In this document: positions 1 through 5,981 of the stretch, piece by piece | How the letters are laid out: every line of letters starts with the position of its first letter | Numbering within the stretch: position 1 is the stretch's first letter | Assembly (NCBI GenBank): GCA_021161135.1 | Contig: JAGHBD010000025.1 | Coordinates: forward strand, 1 to 8,411 | Reading direction: 5' to 3' | DNA: 8,411 nt | Source: Thermoplasmata archaeon | Lineage (GTDB): Archaea; Thermoplasmatota; E2; UBA202; JdFR-43 | Program-made: the position numbers and the translations under genes | Notes under the pieces: generated by a model | Seen by the model: only the letters and a program-made list of their open reading frames with translations | Databases searched by the model: none | Told to the model about the DNA's origin: nothing

Positions 1-27
1 AATAAGGTGTTGGCATTATAATCTTGA

Positions 28-2199
28 ATGAAATTCAGGACTAAACTCCTCATAATATTGTTAGCTATCTCTCTTATACCTCTTGCTACAATAAGTTTTA
101 TTCTGGTGGGAGGGGGCTATAAAGAAATAAAAAGTAAGGCAGAAGAAGGATTGATGAATTTAGTTGAGGCGAAAGCAAACTATTACGATGACAAACTGCA
201 TCATTTAAGTGTTTCAATAGATGGGGTGGCAGAATATGTAAAAATTATGTGGGGAAAGGGTACATATTACAATGAAAGTTACATATGGATTTCTCCAAAT
301 GGAACAGGATATGAAAAATTCAAAGAGGATATGAAAAATTTTGAGTTTATTCAGCCAGAATTTGAAACCGAATTAAATATAGAAAAGGAGGTTAATCTCA
401 TTTTTCTCGGACTTGAAAATGGCGTATGTTTTTTGAGTGATCCGAGAGTTGTTGAAAAATTGAGGAGAGAAATCAAACATTTTGATCATAGGGAAAGGAT
501 ATGGTATCAGCTTGCAAAGGAAAAAAATGAGACTGTGTGGAGCCCGCTTTATATAGATGTGAATACAGGGGAACTGGTCACAACTGTTTCAACTCCTATA
601 TATATAAATGGAAAATTTATTGGTGTATTGGGAGCAGATATACTTCTTGAAACCATAAAAAATGATATTCTCGATATAAGATTCGCCAATCAGGGATATC
701 CTTTACTTGTCGGAAGAGATGGAAAAATTTTTGCTCATCCTCAATATACTGCGGCTGGTAAAAAATGGAATGAAAGTTTTGAAGAGGAAAATATATTCAA
801 CATGAGTGGACTAGCAAAAATAGGCGAGGAAATAAAAAATGGTTCAATTGGGCTGGAAATAGTTAGGCTCAATAAAGAAAGATATTACGCCTGTTATTAT
901 CCAATAAATGAGATAAATGGTTCTCTCCTCTTTTTATTGCCAGAAAAGGCAGTTACAGCTGGCATAGATGAGGCTATAAGAGATGCAATGGCTATTGTGT
1001 GTGCAATGTTCATTGGCATAATATTTATTGCGTATCTTTTTTCCACAACACTTACAGAACCAATACAAAAATTGCAGAGAGCAACGAGGGAGATTGCAAA
1101 AGGCAACCTTGACTATATTGTTGAGGTAAAAGGGAAAGATGAATTTGCCGAATTAGCGAAAGATTTTAACAAAATGGTGGAAGAGCTTAAAATATCGAGG
1201 AGAGCCCTTAAGGAATCAGAGGAAAAGTATAAAGGAGTTTTTGAGGAATCCACAGATGTGATATATATATCTACGGAGGATGGAAGACTTATAGATATAA
1301 ATAAAGCAGCCGAAAAACTCTTTGGATATACCAGAGAGGAGCTACTTGGAATGAATGTTGAAAATCTCTATGTGGATAAAGAAGATAGAGATAGATTTAA
1401 GAGAGAAATTGCCCAAAAGGGTTTCGTGAAAGATTATGAAGTGAAGCTAAGAAGAAAGGATGGCAAGATCATCGACTGCCTTCTTTCCACCAGCATGATA
1501 AAGAAAAATGGAAAGGTATTTTATCAAGGAATAATAAGAGATGTTACCCAGATAAAGGAGGCAAGGAGGCGGCTCGATATGTATAATTCTCTTTTACGTC
1601 ATGATATAAGCAACAGGAATCAGATTGCTCTTGGATGTCTTGAGCTTTTGAAAGATGGAAAGCTGGAAGAGGAACAGAAAAAACTGGTGGAAAAAGCATA
1701 TGAGCATTTGCTCCATTCCCAGCAACTTCTCCAAAAATTATCGATAATTAACAAAGTTGGGGAGAAAAAAATAAAGAAGATGAATCTGAAGGAAACATTT
1801 GACCGAAGCATAGAGAGATACTCATATTTACTAAAAGAGAAAGGAATAAATGTAAAGATTGATGTAAAGGATGAATGCGTTCTTGCAGATGAACTGCTGG
1901 AAAATGTTTTTTCAAATATCATAGAAAATGCCATTCTCCACTCTGAATGCAAAAATATAGAGATAAAGACACGTGAAAATGATGGCGAGGTTGTTATAAC
2001 CATAAAGGATGATGGAAAAGGAATACCAGAAGATATTGCAAATAAGATTTTTGAATGGGGAGTAAAAGGGAGGGAAAGTAGAGGAAGCGGTTTTGGTCTT
2101 CATCTCGTGAAAAAAATAGTAGAGGGCTATGGAGGAGAAATTATACTGAAGGATTACAAACACGGAGCAACATTCGAGATAAGGCTGAGAAGATGTTAG
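28..2199 (+). CDS. Membrane sensor histidine kinase (dCache-HAMP-PAS-HisKA-HATPase)
   Basis: This 723-residue protein should sense an extracellular ligand and autophosphorylate in the cytoplasm. Residues 7-27 form a first membrane helix. Residues 29-318 form an outside domain of double-Cache type, with the hallmark stretch around WYQLAKEK...WSPLYID and FIGVLGADI. Residues 320-341 form a second membrane helix, followed by HAMP (about 342-395) and PAS (about 400-515). The H-box is LLRHDISNRNQ with H525 as the phospho-acceptor, a form common in archaeal kinases. The ATPase domain has the N-box (N630, E633, N634), the G1 box D662-G-K-G and the G2 glycines G686, G688 and G690, so it looks catalytically intact. 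An in-frame TGA lies directly before the ATG, which fixes the start. No response regulator is visible. The gene overlaps the next one by 7 bases, so it is probably co-transcribed and translationally coupled with the ATP-grasp ligases. The ligand is unknown. Confidence 0.9.
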   Translation: MKFRTKLLIILLAISLIPLATISFILVGGGYKEIKSKAEEGLMNLVEAKANYYDDKLHHLSVSIDGVAEYVKIMWGKGTYYNESYIWISPNGTGYEKFKEDMKNFEFIQPEFETELNIEKEVNLIFLGLENGVCFLSDPRVVEKLRREIKHFDHRERIWYQLAKEKNETVWSPLYIDVNTGELVTTVSTPIYINGKFIGVLGADILLETIKNDILDIRFANQGYPLLVGRDGKIFAHPQYTAAGKKWNESFEEENIFNMSGLAKIGEEIKNGSIGLEIVRLNKERYYACYYPINEINGSLLFLLPEKAVTAGIDEAIRDAMAIVCAMFIGIIFIAYLFSTTLTEPIQKLQRATREIAKGNLDYIVEVKGKDEFAELAKDFNKMVEELKISRRALKESEEKYKGVFEESTDVIYISTEDGRLIDINKAAEKLFGYTREELLGMNVENLYVDKEDRDRFKREIAQKGFVKDYEVKLRRKDGKIIDCLLSTSMIKKNGKVFYQGIIRDVTQIKEARRRLDMYNSLLRHDISNRNQIALGCLELLKDGKLEEEQKKLVEKAYEHLLHSQQLLQKLSIINKVGEKKIKKMNLKETFDRSIERYSYLLKEKGINVKIDVKDECVLADELLENVFSNIIENAILHSECKNIEIKTRENDGEVVITIKDDGKGIPEDIANKIFEWGVKGRESRGSGFGLHLVKKIVEGYGGEIILKDYKHGATFEIRLRRC

Positions 2200-3089
2200 T
2201 TGGATTAATTGGTGACGAAAGAGATGTGCATATTTATACTCTTATGAGAAGGTTAGTTGAGAAAGGTTGCGAAGTGGATATTATAAATCTCCCTAAGGCA
2301 AAAATTCTATTTACTGAGAAAGAGGTATTGGTGAATGAAGAAAGAGTGGAAAAATACGATGCATTTTATATCAGACAAATTCCGTATTTTTTGCCTGCAA
2401 AGTTTTTTGAGAAGATGAGCAGAAGAGAATGGGAAAATCTCTATAATGAATATATTGAATTACTTGGAGAGAATAATGAGAGAATGGGTCTCTACACTTC
2501 TGTTATAAAGGTAATAGAAGATATCGCCCTCCTTATAAATCCATTTTCCACCCTTTTCATGCAATTTCTAAAACCATTCCAGTTTTACCTTTTAAGGAAA
2601 AATGGATTGCCTGTGCCGCCATATGTAGCCACTTATGTTGATTCAATAAACGTTAAAAAATTTGGAGTATGCAAACCTCTTGGAAGCTACGCAAGGGCAG
2701 AAAAGGCAAATGATGAAAAAGTTAGGATGATTCTCAAAGAGAGACCCCTTATCCTACAGGAATATGTGGCAGGAAAAGTATGCAGGGCGAGCCTGCTGGA
2801 GGATGAATTTATTGGGGCTGTAGAAATCATTCATGAAGGATTTGACTCAAGGGTAATTGATGCCAGATATGAAAGAATTTCTTTGGATGATGAAAGTATC
2901 GAAATACTTTTCAAATGTGTTTCAGCGCTTAAAATGAGATACACAGAAATTGATTTTATAATCTCTGATGAAAAAATATTTATTCTCGATTGCAATCCTT
3001 CTCCTGGCTTCATGATACTGGAGGAAGGAGCTCACTTGCCCATATCAGATAAGATAGCAGATTATATTATAAGGAAGGTGAGAAAATAA
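2193..3089 (+). CDS. ATP-grasp ligase, graspetide macrocyclase-like (first of pair)
   Basis: A 298-residue ATP-grasp protein of the MvdC/MvdD/PsnB-like type, which activate Asp/Glu side chains with ATP and join them to Thr/Ser/Lys side chains in a precursor peptide. Landmarks are DAFYIRQ (56-62, the counterpart of the 'AVWYRR' segment), INPF (115-118), GLPVPP (138-143), the ATP-binding lysine in CKPLGS (K161), QEYV (189-192), R198, EIDF (D254) and DCNPSP (266-271). Two departures from its neighbour stand out: the first metal-ligand position before C-N-P is Asp (D266) rather than Glu, and the Gly-Gly after the KP motif is missing (GSYA). It starts inside the end of the kinase gene and has no good SD, so translation probably depends on coupling. 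It could act on one of two bonds, or be a partner of the second ligase. The ligase class is fairly sure; the peptide substrate is inferred from context. Confidence 0.85.
   Translation: MLVGLIGDERDVHIYTLMRRLVEKGCEVDIINLPKAKILFTEKEVLVNEERVEKYDAFYIRQIPYFLPAKFFEKMSRREWENLYNEYIELLGENNERMGLYTSVIKVIEDIALLINPFSTLFMQFLKPFQFYLLRKNGLPVPPYVATYVDSINVKKFGVCKPLGSYARAEKANDEKVRMILKERPLILQEYVAGKVCRASLLEDEFIGAVEIIHEGFDSRVIDARYERISLDDESIEILFKCVSALKMRYTEIDFIISDEKIFILDCNPSPGFMILEEGAHLPISDKIADYIIRKVRK
3076..3081 (+). promoter_or_regulatory. Shine-Dalgarno site for the second ATP-grasp ligase
   Basis: AGGTGA, a strong anti-SD match, lies 7 bases before the ATG at 3089 and inside the last codons of the first ligase. 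It supports that start and the TAATG stop-start overlap. Confidence 0.8.
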
Positions 3090-4012
3090 TGGAGATGGGA
3101 ATATTTGGCATGGAAGAGGATGAACAAGTAAAATTGCTTAAACAGCGTCTTGAAGAGAAAAATTGCAATGTAACGATAATAAATTTTAAAGAGTTTCCAG
3201 CCAAAGTAAATATGTATTTTGATGAGAATAAGATAATATTCGAAGATAAAAATCTCCTTGATATGGATGCATTTTACATACGTCAGCTTGGCTATTTCTG
3301 GCCCGTTCCTCGTATAAAATTAACGAAGGAGCAGTGGATTAAATACTATGACAGATACAACGATCTTCTCATAAACGAAAGAGAAAATATTTCATTCAAA
3401 CATTCCATGATAAGAATGCTCAACTGTGAAAAGCCAGTAATTAACCCATACGACTCTTTTATGTTCCACAGAATGAAACCGTATCAGTATTATCTATTTT
3501 CAAAGCATGGACTTCCTGTGCCGTCTTTTCTTGCGGGTGGGGCAAAATATATTGCAAAAAAATGCGATGTTTCTAAAATGGTGTATAAGCCAATAGCGGG
3601 AGGGGCAGAAGTTGTTATGGCTGAAGAATTTTTGAAAGAGAAAGAGGAGGAGGCGGATAAAAGAGCGGCACTATTTCAGGAATATATAAAGGGCGTAAAT
3701 GTTAGAGTTTTTGCAGTTGAAGATGAGTTCATAGGAGGAGCAAAAATAATTCAGGGACCGGAAGTGGATTCGAGAGTGCGGCAGTTCGGGGTGGAGGTTG
3801 TTGAAGTTCCTGAGGAAGTTCAAGATATAGCATTTAAAGCCCTTAAGATAGTGGGAATGAAATTTTCTGGCATTGATTTCATGCTATCTGAAAAAGGAGA
3901 ATATTACTTGTTGGAATGCAATCCATCACCAATGTTTTATGTTTTTGAAATGGCATCTGGCATACCTGTGTCAGAAAAGCTGGCGGAATACCTTATCAGG
4001 CAGGCTAAATAA
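3089..4012 (+). CDS. ATP-grasp ligase, graspetide macrocyclase-like (second of pair)
   Basis: A 307-residue ATP-grasp ligase clearly paralogous to the preceding gene. Shared segments in the same order are DAFYIRQ (60-66), INPY (118-121), MKPYQYYLF (129-137) and GLPVPS (141-146). It keeps the canonical active-site pattern: YKPIAGG with K167, QEYIKGVNVRVF with R206, GIDF with D263, and LECNPSP with E276 and N278 as expected Mg-ATP ligands. The C-terminal segment ASGIPVSEKLAEYLI matches the usual 'GlpIsdaIA' end of graspetide ligases. It is therefore the better candidate for an active macrocyclase on the 26-residue peptide encoded 90 bases downstream. It starts on the last base of the previous stop codon, and no clear T-tract terminator follows its stop. 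RimK-like or other amino-acid ligase activity cannot be excluded from sequence alone. Confidence 0.88.
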   Translation: MEMGIFGMEEDEQVKLLKQRLEEKNCNVTIINFKEFPAKVNMYFDENKIIFEDKNLLDMDAFYIRQLGYFWPVPRIKLTKEQWIKYYDRYNDLLINERENISFKHSMIRMLNCEKPVINPYDSFMFHRMKPYQYYLFSKHGLPVPSFLAGGAKYIAKKCDVSKMVYKPIAGGAEVVMAEEFLKEKEEEADKRAALFQEYIKGVNVRVFAVEDEFIGGAKIIQGPEVDSRVRQFGVEVVEVPEEVQDIAFKALKIVGMKFSGIDFMLSEKGEYYLLECNPSPMFYVFEMASGIPVSEKLAEYLIRQAK

Positions 4013-4033
4013 TTTAATGCATACATAATTTAT

Positions 4034-4046
4034 GTCATGTTATGAC
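4034..4046. promoter_or_regulatory. Candidate operator: GTCAT-GTT-ATGAC inverted repeat
   Basis: A perfect inverted repeat with 5-base arms and a 3-base spacer ends 14 bases before the TATA box of the peptide gene. This position would suit an activator or a repressor of that promoter. It is short enough that chance cannot be ruled out, and no regulator gene is visible nearby. Confidence 0.35.
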
Positions 4047-4060
4047 CTATCAGAGATAAA

Positions 4061-4070
4061 TTTTATAAAA
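4061..4070 (+). promoter_or_regulatory. TATA box of the peptide gene
   Basis: TTTTATAAAA is a near-ideal archaeal TATA element in the gap after the second ligase. The usual spacing puts transcription start near 4086-4092, giving a very short leader that would just include the SD at 4090-4095. It gives the peptide gene a promoter separate from the kinase-ligase operon. Confidence 0.6.
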
Positions 4071-4089
4071 TTTTTAACAATATACCTTC

Positions 4090-4095
4090 GGAGGG
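4090..4095 (+). promoter_or_regulatory. Strong Shine-Dalgarno site of the 26-codon peptide gene
   Basis: GGAGGG lies 6 bases before the ATG at 4102. A strong SD at ideal spacing is the main evidence that this very short ORF is translated. An in-frame TAA at 4075-4077 and the lack of ATG, GTG or TTG in between leave this ATG as the only start. Confidence 0.75.
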
Positions 4096-4101
4096 AAAAA
4101 G

Positions 4102-4182
4102 ATGTCAAACTGGAACCCCAAGTGGTATACCACATTGGCCATCGGTGAGGAAGACGACCCCTGGTGGCCAATAGTTGCTTAA
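4102..4182 (+). CDS. Putative graspetide precursor peptide, 26 aa, TTxxxxEE core
   Basis: This tiny ORF encodes MSNWNPKWY (1-9), then TTLAIGEE (10-17), then DDPWWPIVA (18-26). TTLAIGEE fits the TTxxxxEE core motif known from plesiocin-type graspetides, in which two Thr hydroxyls form nested side-chain esters with two Glu carboxylates. Two ATP-grasp ligases of the matching family end 90 bases upstream and an ABC exporter starts 94 bases downstream. The gene has its own TATA box, a GGAGGG SD and a downstream T-tract. It uses C- and G-ending codons (AAC, CCC, AAG, ACC, GCC, ATC, GAC) and has 41 G/C of 81 bases, unlike its AT-rich neighbours, which suggests strong expression. Oddly, the leader is at most nine residues, whereas known graspetide precursors carry long leaders that the ligase binds. 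Four Trp residues and four consecutive acidic residues are also notable. The alternative is a structured RNA whose ORF is incidental, but motif and context argue for a peptide. Confidence 0.75.
   Translation: MSNWNPKWYTTLAIGEEDDPWWPIVA
4122..4172 (+). other. Adjacent palindrome and 12-bp hairpin inside the peptide ORF
   Basis: GTGGTATACCAC at 4122-4133 is a perfect 12-base palindrome. Directly after it, 4134-4145 can pair with 4161-4172 over 12 bp: eight perfect pairs (ATTGGCCA/TGGCCAAT), then four more including two G-U. The 15-base loop spans the codons of the acidic run. The structure covers most of the core coding region and could stabilise or slow translation of the mRNA. Trp (TGG) and Pro (CCA) codons are complementary, so part of it may simply follow from the peptide's composition. 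Confidence 0.5.
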
Positions 4183-4188
4183 ACAAGC

Positions 4189-4209
4189 TCTTTTCCTCTT
4201 ATATTTTTT
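4189..4209 (+). terminator. Pyrimidine/T-tract terminator after the peptide gene
   Basis: A run rich in T and C (tctttt, cctctt, then a T6 at 4204-4209) begins 6 bases after the peptide stop codon. Archaeal transcription ends at such T-tracts without needing a hairpin. It would make the peptide mRNA a short separate transcript, with possible read-through into the exporter genes. Confidence 0.5.
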
Positions 4210-4235
4210 AATTAAGTACTAGCAAACCATTTAGT

Positions 4236-4253
4236 TTTTCAATATTTTGAAAA
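4236..4253. promoter_or_regulatory. Candidate operator: TTTTCAA-TATT-TTGAAAA inverted repeat
   Basis: A perfect inverted repeat with 7-base arms and a 4-base spacer lies just upstream of the ABC ATPase and borders its likely promoter. It covers the upstream TTG codon that would otherwise extend the ATPase, which argues against that start. In such AT-rich DNA a chance origin is possible. Confidence 0.35.
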
Positions 4254-4254
4254 G

Positions 4255-4262
4255 CTTTTATT
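4255..4262 (+). promoter_or_regulatory. Weak TATA-like element before the exporter operon
   Basis: CTTTTATT precedes the ATPase start. Its spacing of about 19 bases to ATG 4277 is short for a leaderless start; about 25 bases would reach GTG 4283. The exporter may instead be read from the peptide promoter. Confidence 0.3.
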
Positions 4263-4276
4263 GGGATGAAATATTA

Positions 4277-5197
4277 ATGAAGGTGATTCAGGCAAGAAAT
4301 CTTACAAAAATATACAGAGGACGTGGAAGGAGTTTAAAAGCAATAGACAGGATATCATTTGAAATAAAAAAAGGGGAAATCTTTGGCATAGTGGGACCCA
4401 CAGGCGCAGGAAAGACAACGACGATAAAAATTCTTTCCACACTTATAATACCAGATGAAGGAAATGCCATTATAGACGGATATGATATCTTAAACGACAG
4501 AGATAAGATAAGAAAGAGAATAGGGGTAGTGGCAGGAGAATTCACGAGAGCTCTTTACTGGCGCCTTACTGGGCGGGGTAATCTCGAATTTTTTGCAAAA
4601 ATTAGAGGTGTGAAAGATTATGAGAATCGAATAAATTACTTACTGGATTTATTTAATCTCAAAGAGTATGAAAATGAGTTGCTTATGAAATATTCCACAG
4701 GTATGAAACATAAAATTGCTCTTGCCGTAGCCCTTCTTAACGACCCCCCAATATTATTTCTGGATGAACCTCTTACAGGGATAGACCCTGTAACATCATA
4801 TGAAATAAAAGAGCTCATAAAAAAGGAGTTTAGGGATAAAACGATAATATGGACTTCTCATAACCTCTACGAAATAGAAGAGATGTGCCATCGTGTTTTG
4901 ATACTCAATAGAGGCAGGAAAGTACTCGAAGGGAAAGTGGATGAACTCAAGAATAAATACTGGAACTACAAGAAGATAATAATAGAATGCAGCGATCCAT
5001 CGTTACTTGCCGACGAAATTGGGGGAGAGATTGTTAATGAAAGAGTGGAAATAAAAGCAGAAAATGTGGGGGAGATGTTAAATGAAATTGTGGAGATAGC
5101 GAGGGAGAAAAAAATAGAATTGCAAGGCATTTCTACAGCCAAACCATCTCTCGAGGACATCTTTATGATGGTGATTAAAAATGATAGAGGAAATTAA
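4277..5197 (+). CDS. ABC-2 type exporter, ATP-binding subunit
   Basis: A 306-residue ABC ATPase of the DrrA/NodI-like exporter group, which powers the membrane subunit encoded next. It has Walker A GPTGAGKTT (40-48), Walker B ILFLDEP (159-165, E164), the D-loop residue D170 and the H-loop H195 in TSHNL. The signature is YSTGMKHK (139-146) in place of LSGGQ. The Q-loop glutamine is absent: the segment reads VVAGEF then LYWRLTG, a variant also seen in some ABC-2 exporters. A C-terminal extension of about 80 residues ends in PSLEDIF, typical of this subfamily. A longer reading from TTG 4247 would cross an inverted repeat and add no conserved sequence, so ATG 4277 is preferred; GTG 4283 is also possible. 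The gene overlaps the permease by 17 bases. Its place after the peptide gene suggests peptide export, or immunity. Confidence 0.92.
   Translation: MKVIQARNLTKIYRGRGRSLKAIDRISFEIKKGEIFGIVGPTGAGKTTTIKILSTLIIPDEGNAIIDGYDILNDRDKIRKRIGVVAGEFTRALYWRLTGRGNLEFFAKIRGVKDYENRINYLLDLFNLKEYENELLMKYSTGMKHKIALAVALLNDPPILFLDEPLTGIDPVTSYEIKELIKKEFRDKTIIWTSHNLYEIEEMCHRVLILNRGRKVLEGKVDELKNKYWNYKKIIIECSDPSLLADEIGGEIVNERVEIKAENVGEMLNEIVEIAREKKIELQGISTAKPSLEDIFMMVIKNDRGN
5170..5174 (+). promoter_or_regulatory. Shine-Dalgarno site of the permease
   Basis: GGTGA lies 6 bases before ATG 5181, within the last codons of the ATPase. It fixes the permease start and the 17-base overlap. Confidence 0.7.
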
Positions 5198-5981
5198 AAA
5201 GATAGGGATTTTCATAAAAAGGGATTTCAAAATCTTATTTACCTATCGCCTCGCTTTCTCTGCGATGTTCCTTAACATGCTCTTTAACCTTTTCTATTTC
5301 ATCCTCTTTGGCAGTATGTTCGGAGAGAAGATGCCAGATGCTCTTCTTCCATATAAACAGGATTTTGTAACATATCTACTGCTTGGCTCAATTGGATGGA
5401 GTTTTCTATGGAGTGTTATGAGTTCGTCATCCATTGCTTTGAGAAATGAAATGATGATGGGAACTCTTGAATCAATCCTCCTTTCATCTACGAAGATTAC
5501 AACTATAATTATTTCATATACGATTTTTGGTTGCTTTATGGGACTCCTTTCTACTGTCATATTTCTGGCTGTCGGATACTTTGTATATCATGTGCATCTT
5601 GCAGCGAATATTTTTACATTCATTATTTTTGCCCTGTCCATTTTAATGATGAGTGGCATTGGTATGCTTTTCAGCGGACTCACGATATGGGTTAAAAATA
5701 TTGGACAGACTATTCCTCTCATACAGAATATAACAATGTTTTTTTCAGGCGTTTATTTCCCTGTATCTGTTCTTCCATCATATCTGCAGAAAATCGCCAC
5801 TTTCATCCCGTTTTACTATTCAATAGAGGGAATGAGAATTTCCATTGTTTCACCTGAAAAATCTATGGAATATATTGTAATTCTATCTTTTCTCGTCGTA
5901 ATATTTATTATTATCGGCCTGTATGCTCTCAACAAAGGAATGGAAAAGGCAATGAAAGAAGGGAGCTTAGCGTTTTATTAG
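5181..5981 (+). CDS. ABC-2 type exporter, membrane subunit
   Basis: A 266-residue integral membrane protein of the ABC-2 permease family, which forms the export channel with the preceding ATPase. About six hydrophobic segments are visible, near residues 23-45, 62-81, 105-133, 142-168, 173-197 and 231-250. Family landmarks are GTLESILLSS (94-103), where the chain contacts the ATPase, and the FFSGVYFPVSVLP segment (187-199) before the last extracellular part. The likely cargo is the modified 26-residue peptide, by gene position only; lipid, drug or other substrates are possible. The reading frame is complete. Its stop overlaps the stop of the convergent gltX gene by four bases, so no intergenic terminator exists between them. 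Confidence 0.9.
   Translation: MIEEIKKIGIFIKRDFKILFTYRLAFSAMFLNMLFNLFYFILFGSMFGEKMPDALLPYKQDFVTYLLLGSIGWSFLWSVMSSSSIALRNEMMMGTLESILLSSTKITTIIISYTIFGCFMGLLSTVIFLAVGYFVYHVHLAANIFTFIIFALSILMMSGIGMLFSGLTIWVKNIGQTIPLIQNITMFFSGVYFPVSVLPSYLQKIATFIPFYYSIEGMRISIVSPEKSMEYIVILSFLVVIFIIIGLYALNKGMEKAMKEGSLAFY

Noticed and set aside
897..2163. Minus-strand open frames opposite the histidine kinase
   Set aside because: They are antisense to conserved Cache, HAMP, PAS and ATPase coding sequence and show Ser/Phe-rich composition typical of shadow frames.
2193..4012. Ligases as ribosomal-protein (RimK) or cofactor glutamate ligases
   Set aside because: Paired arrangement, the DAFYIRQ and NPSP contexts, and the adjacent TTxxxxEE peptide fit graspetide ligases better; RimK-like function remains a fallback, not the preferred call.
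4247..4276. Upstream TTG start adding ten residues to the ABC ATPase
   Set aside because: The extra residues are unlike the family's usual beginning, the region contains a perfect inverted repeat and a promoter-like element, and no SD precedes the TTG.
4013..4276. tRNA, riboswitch or CRISPR in the intergenic region
   Set aside because: No cloverleaf, no repeat-spacer pattern and no recognised aptamer core; only the short ORF, promoter signals, inverted repeats and T-tract are present.
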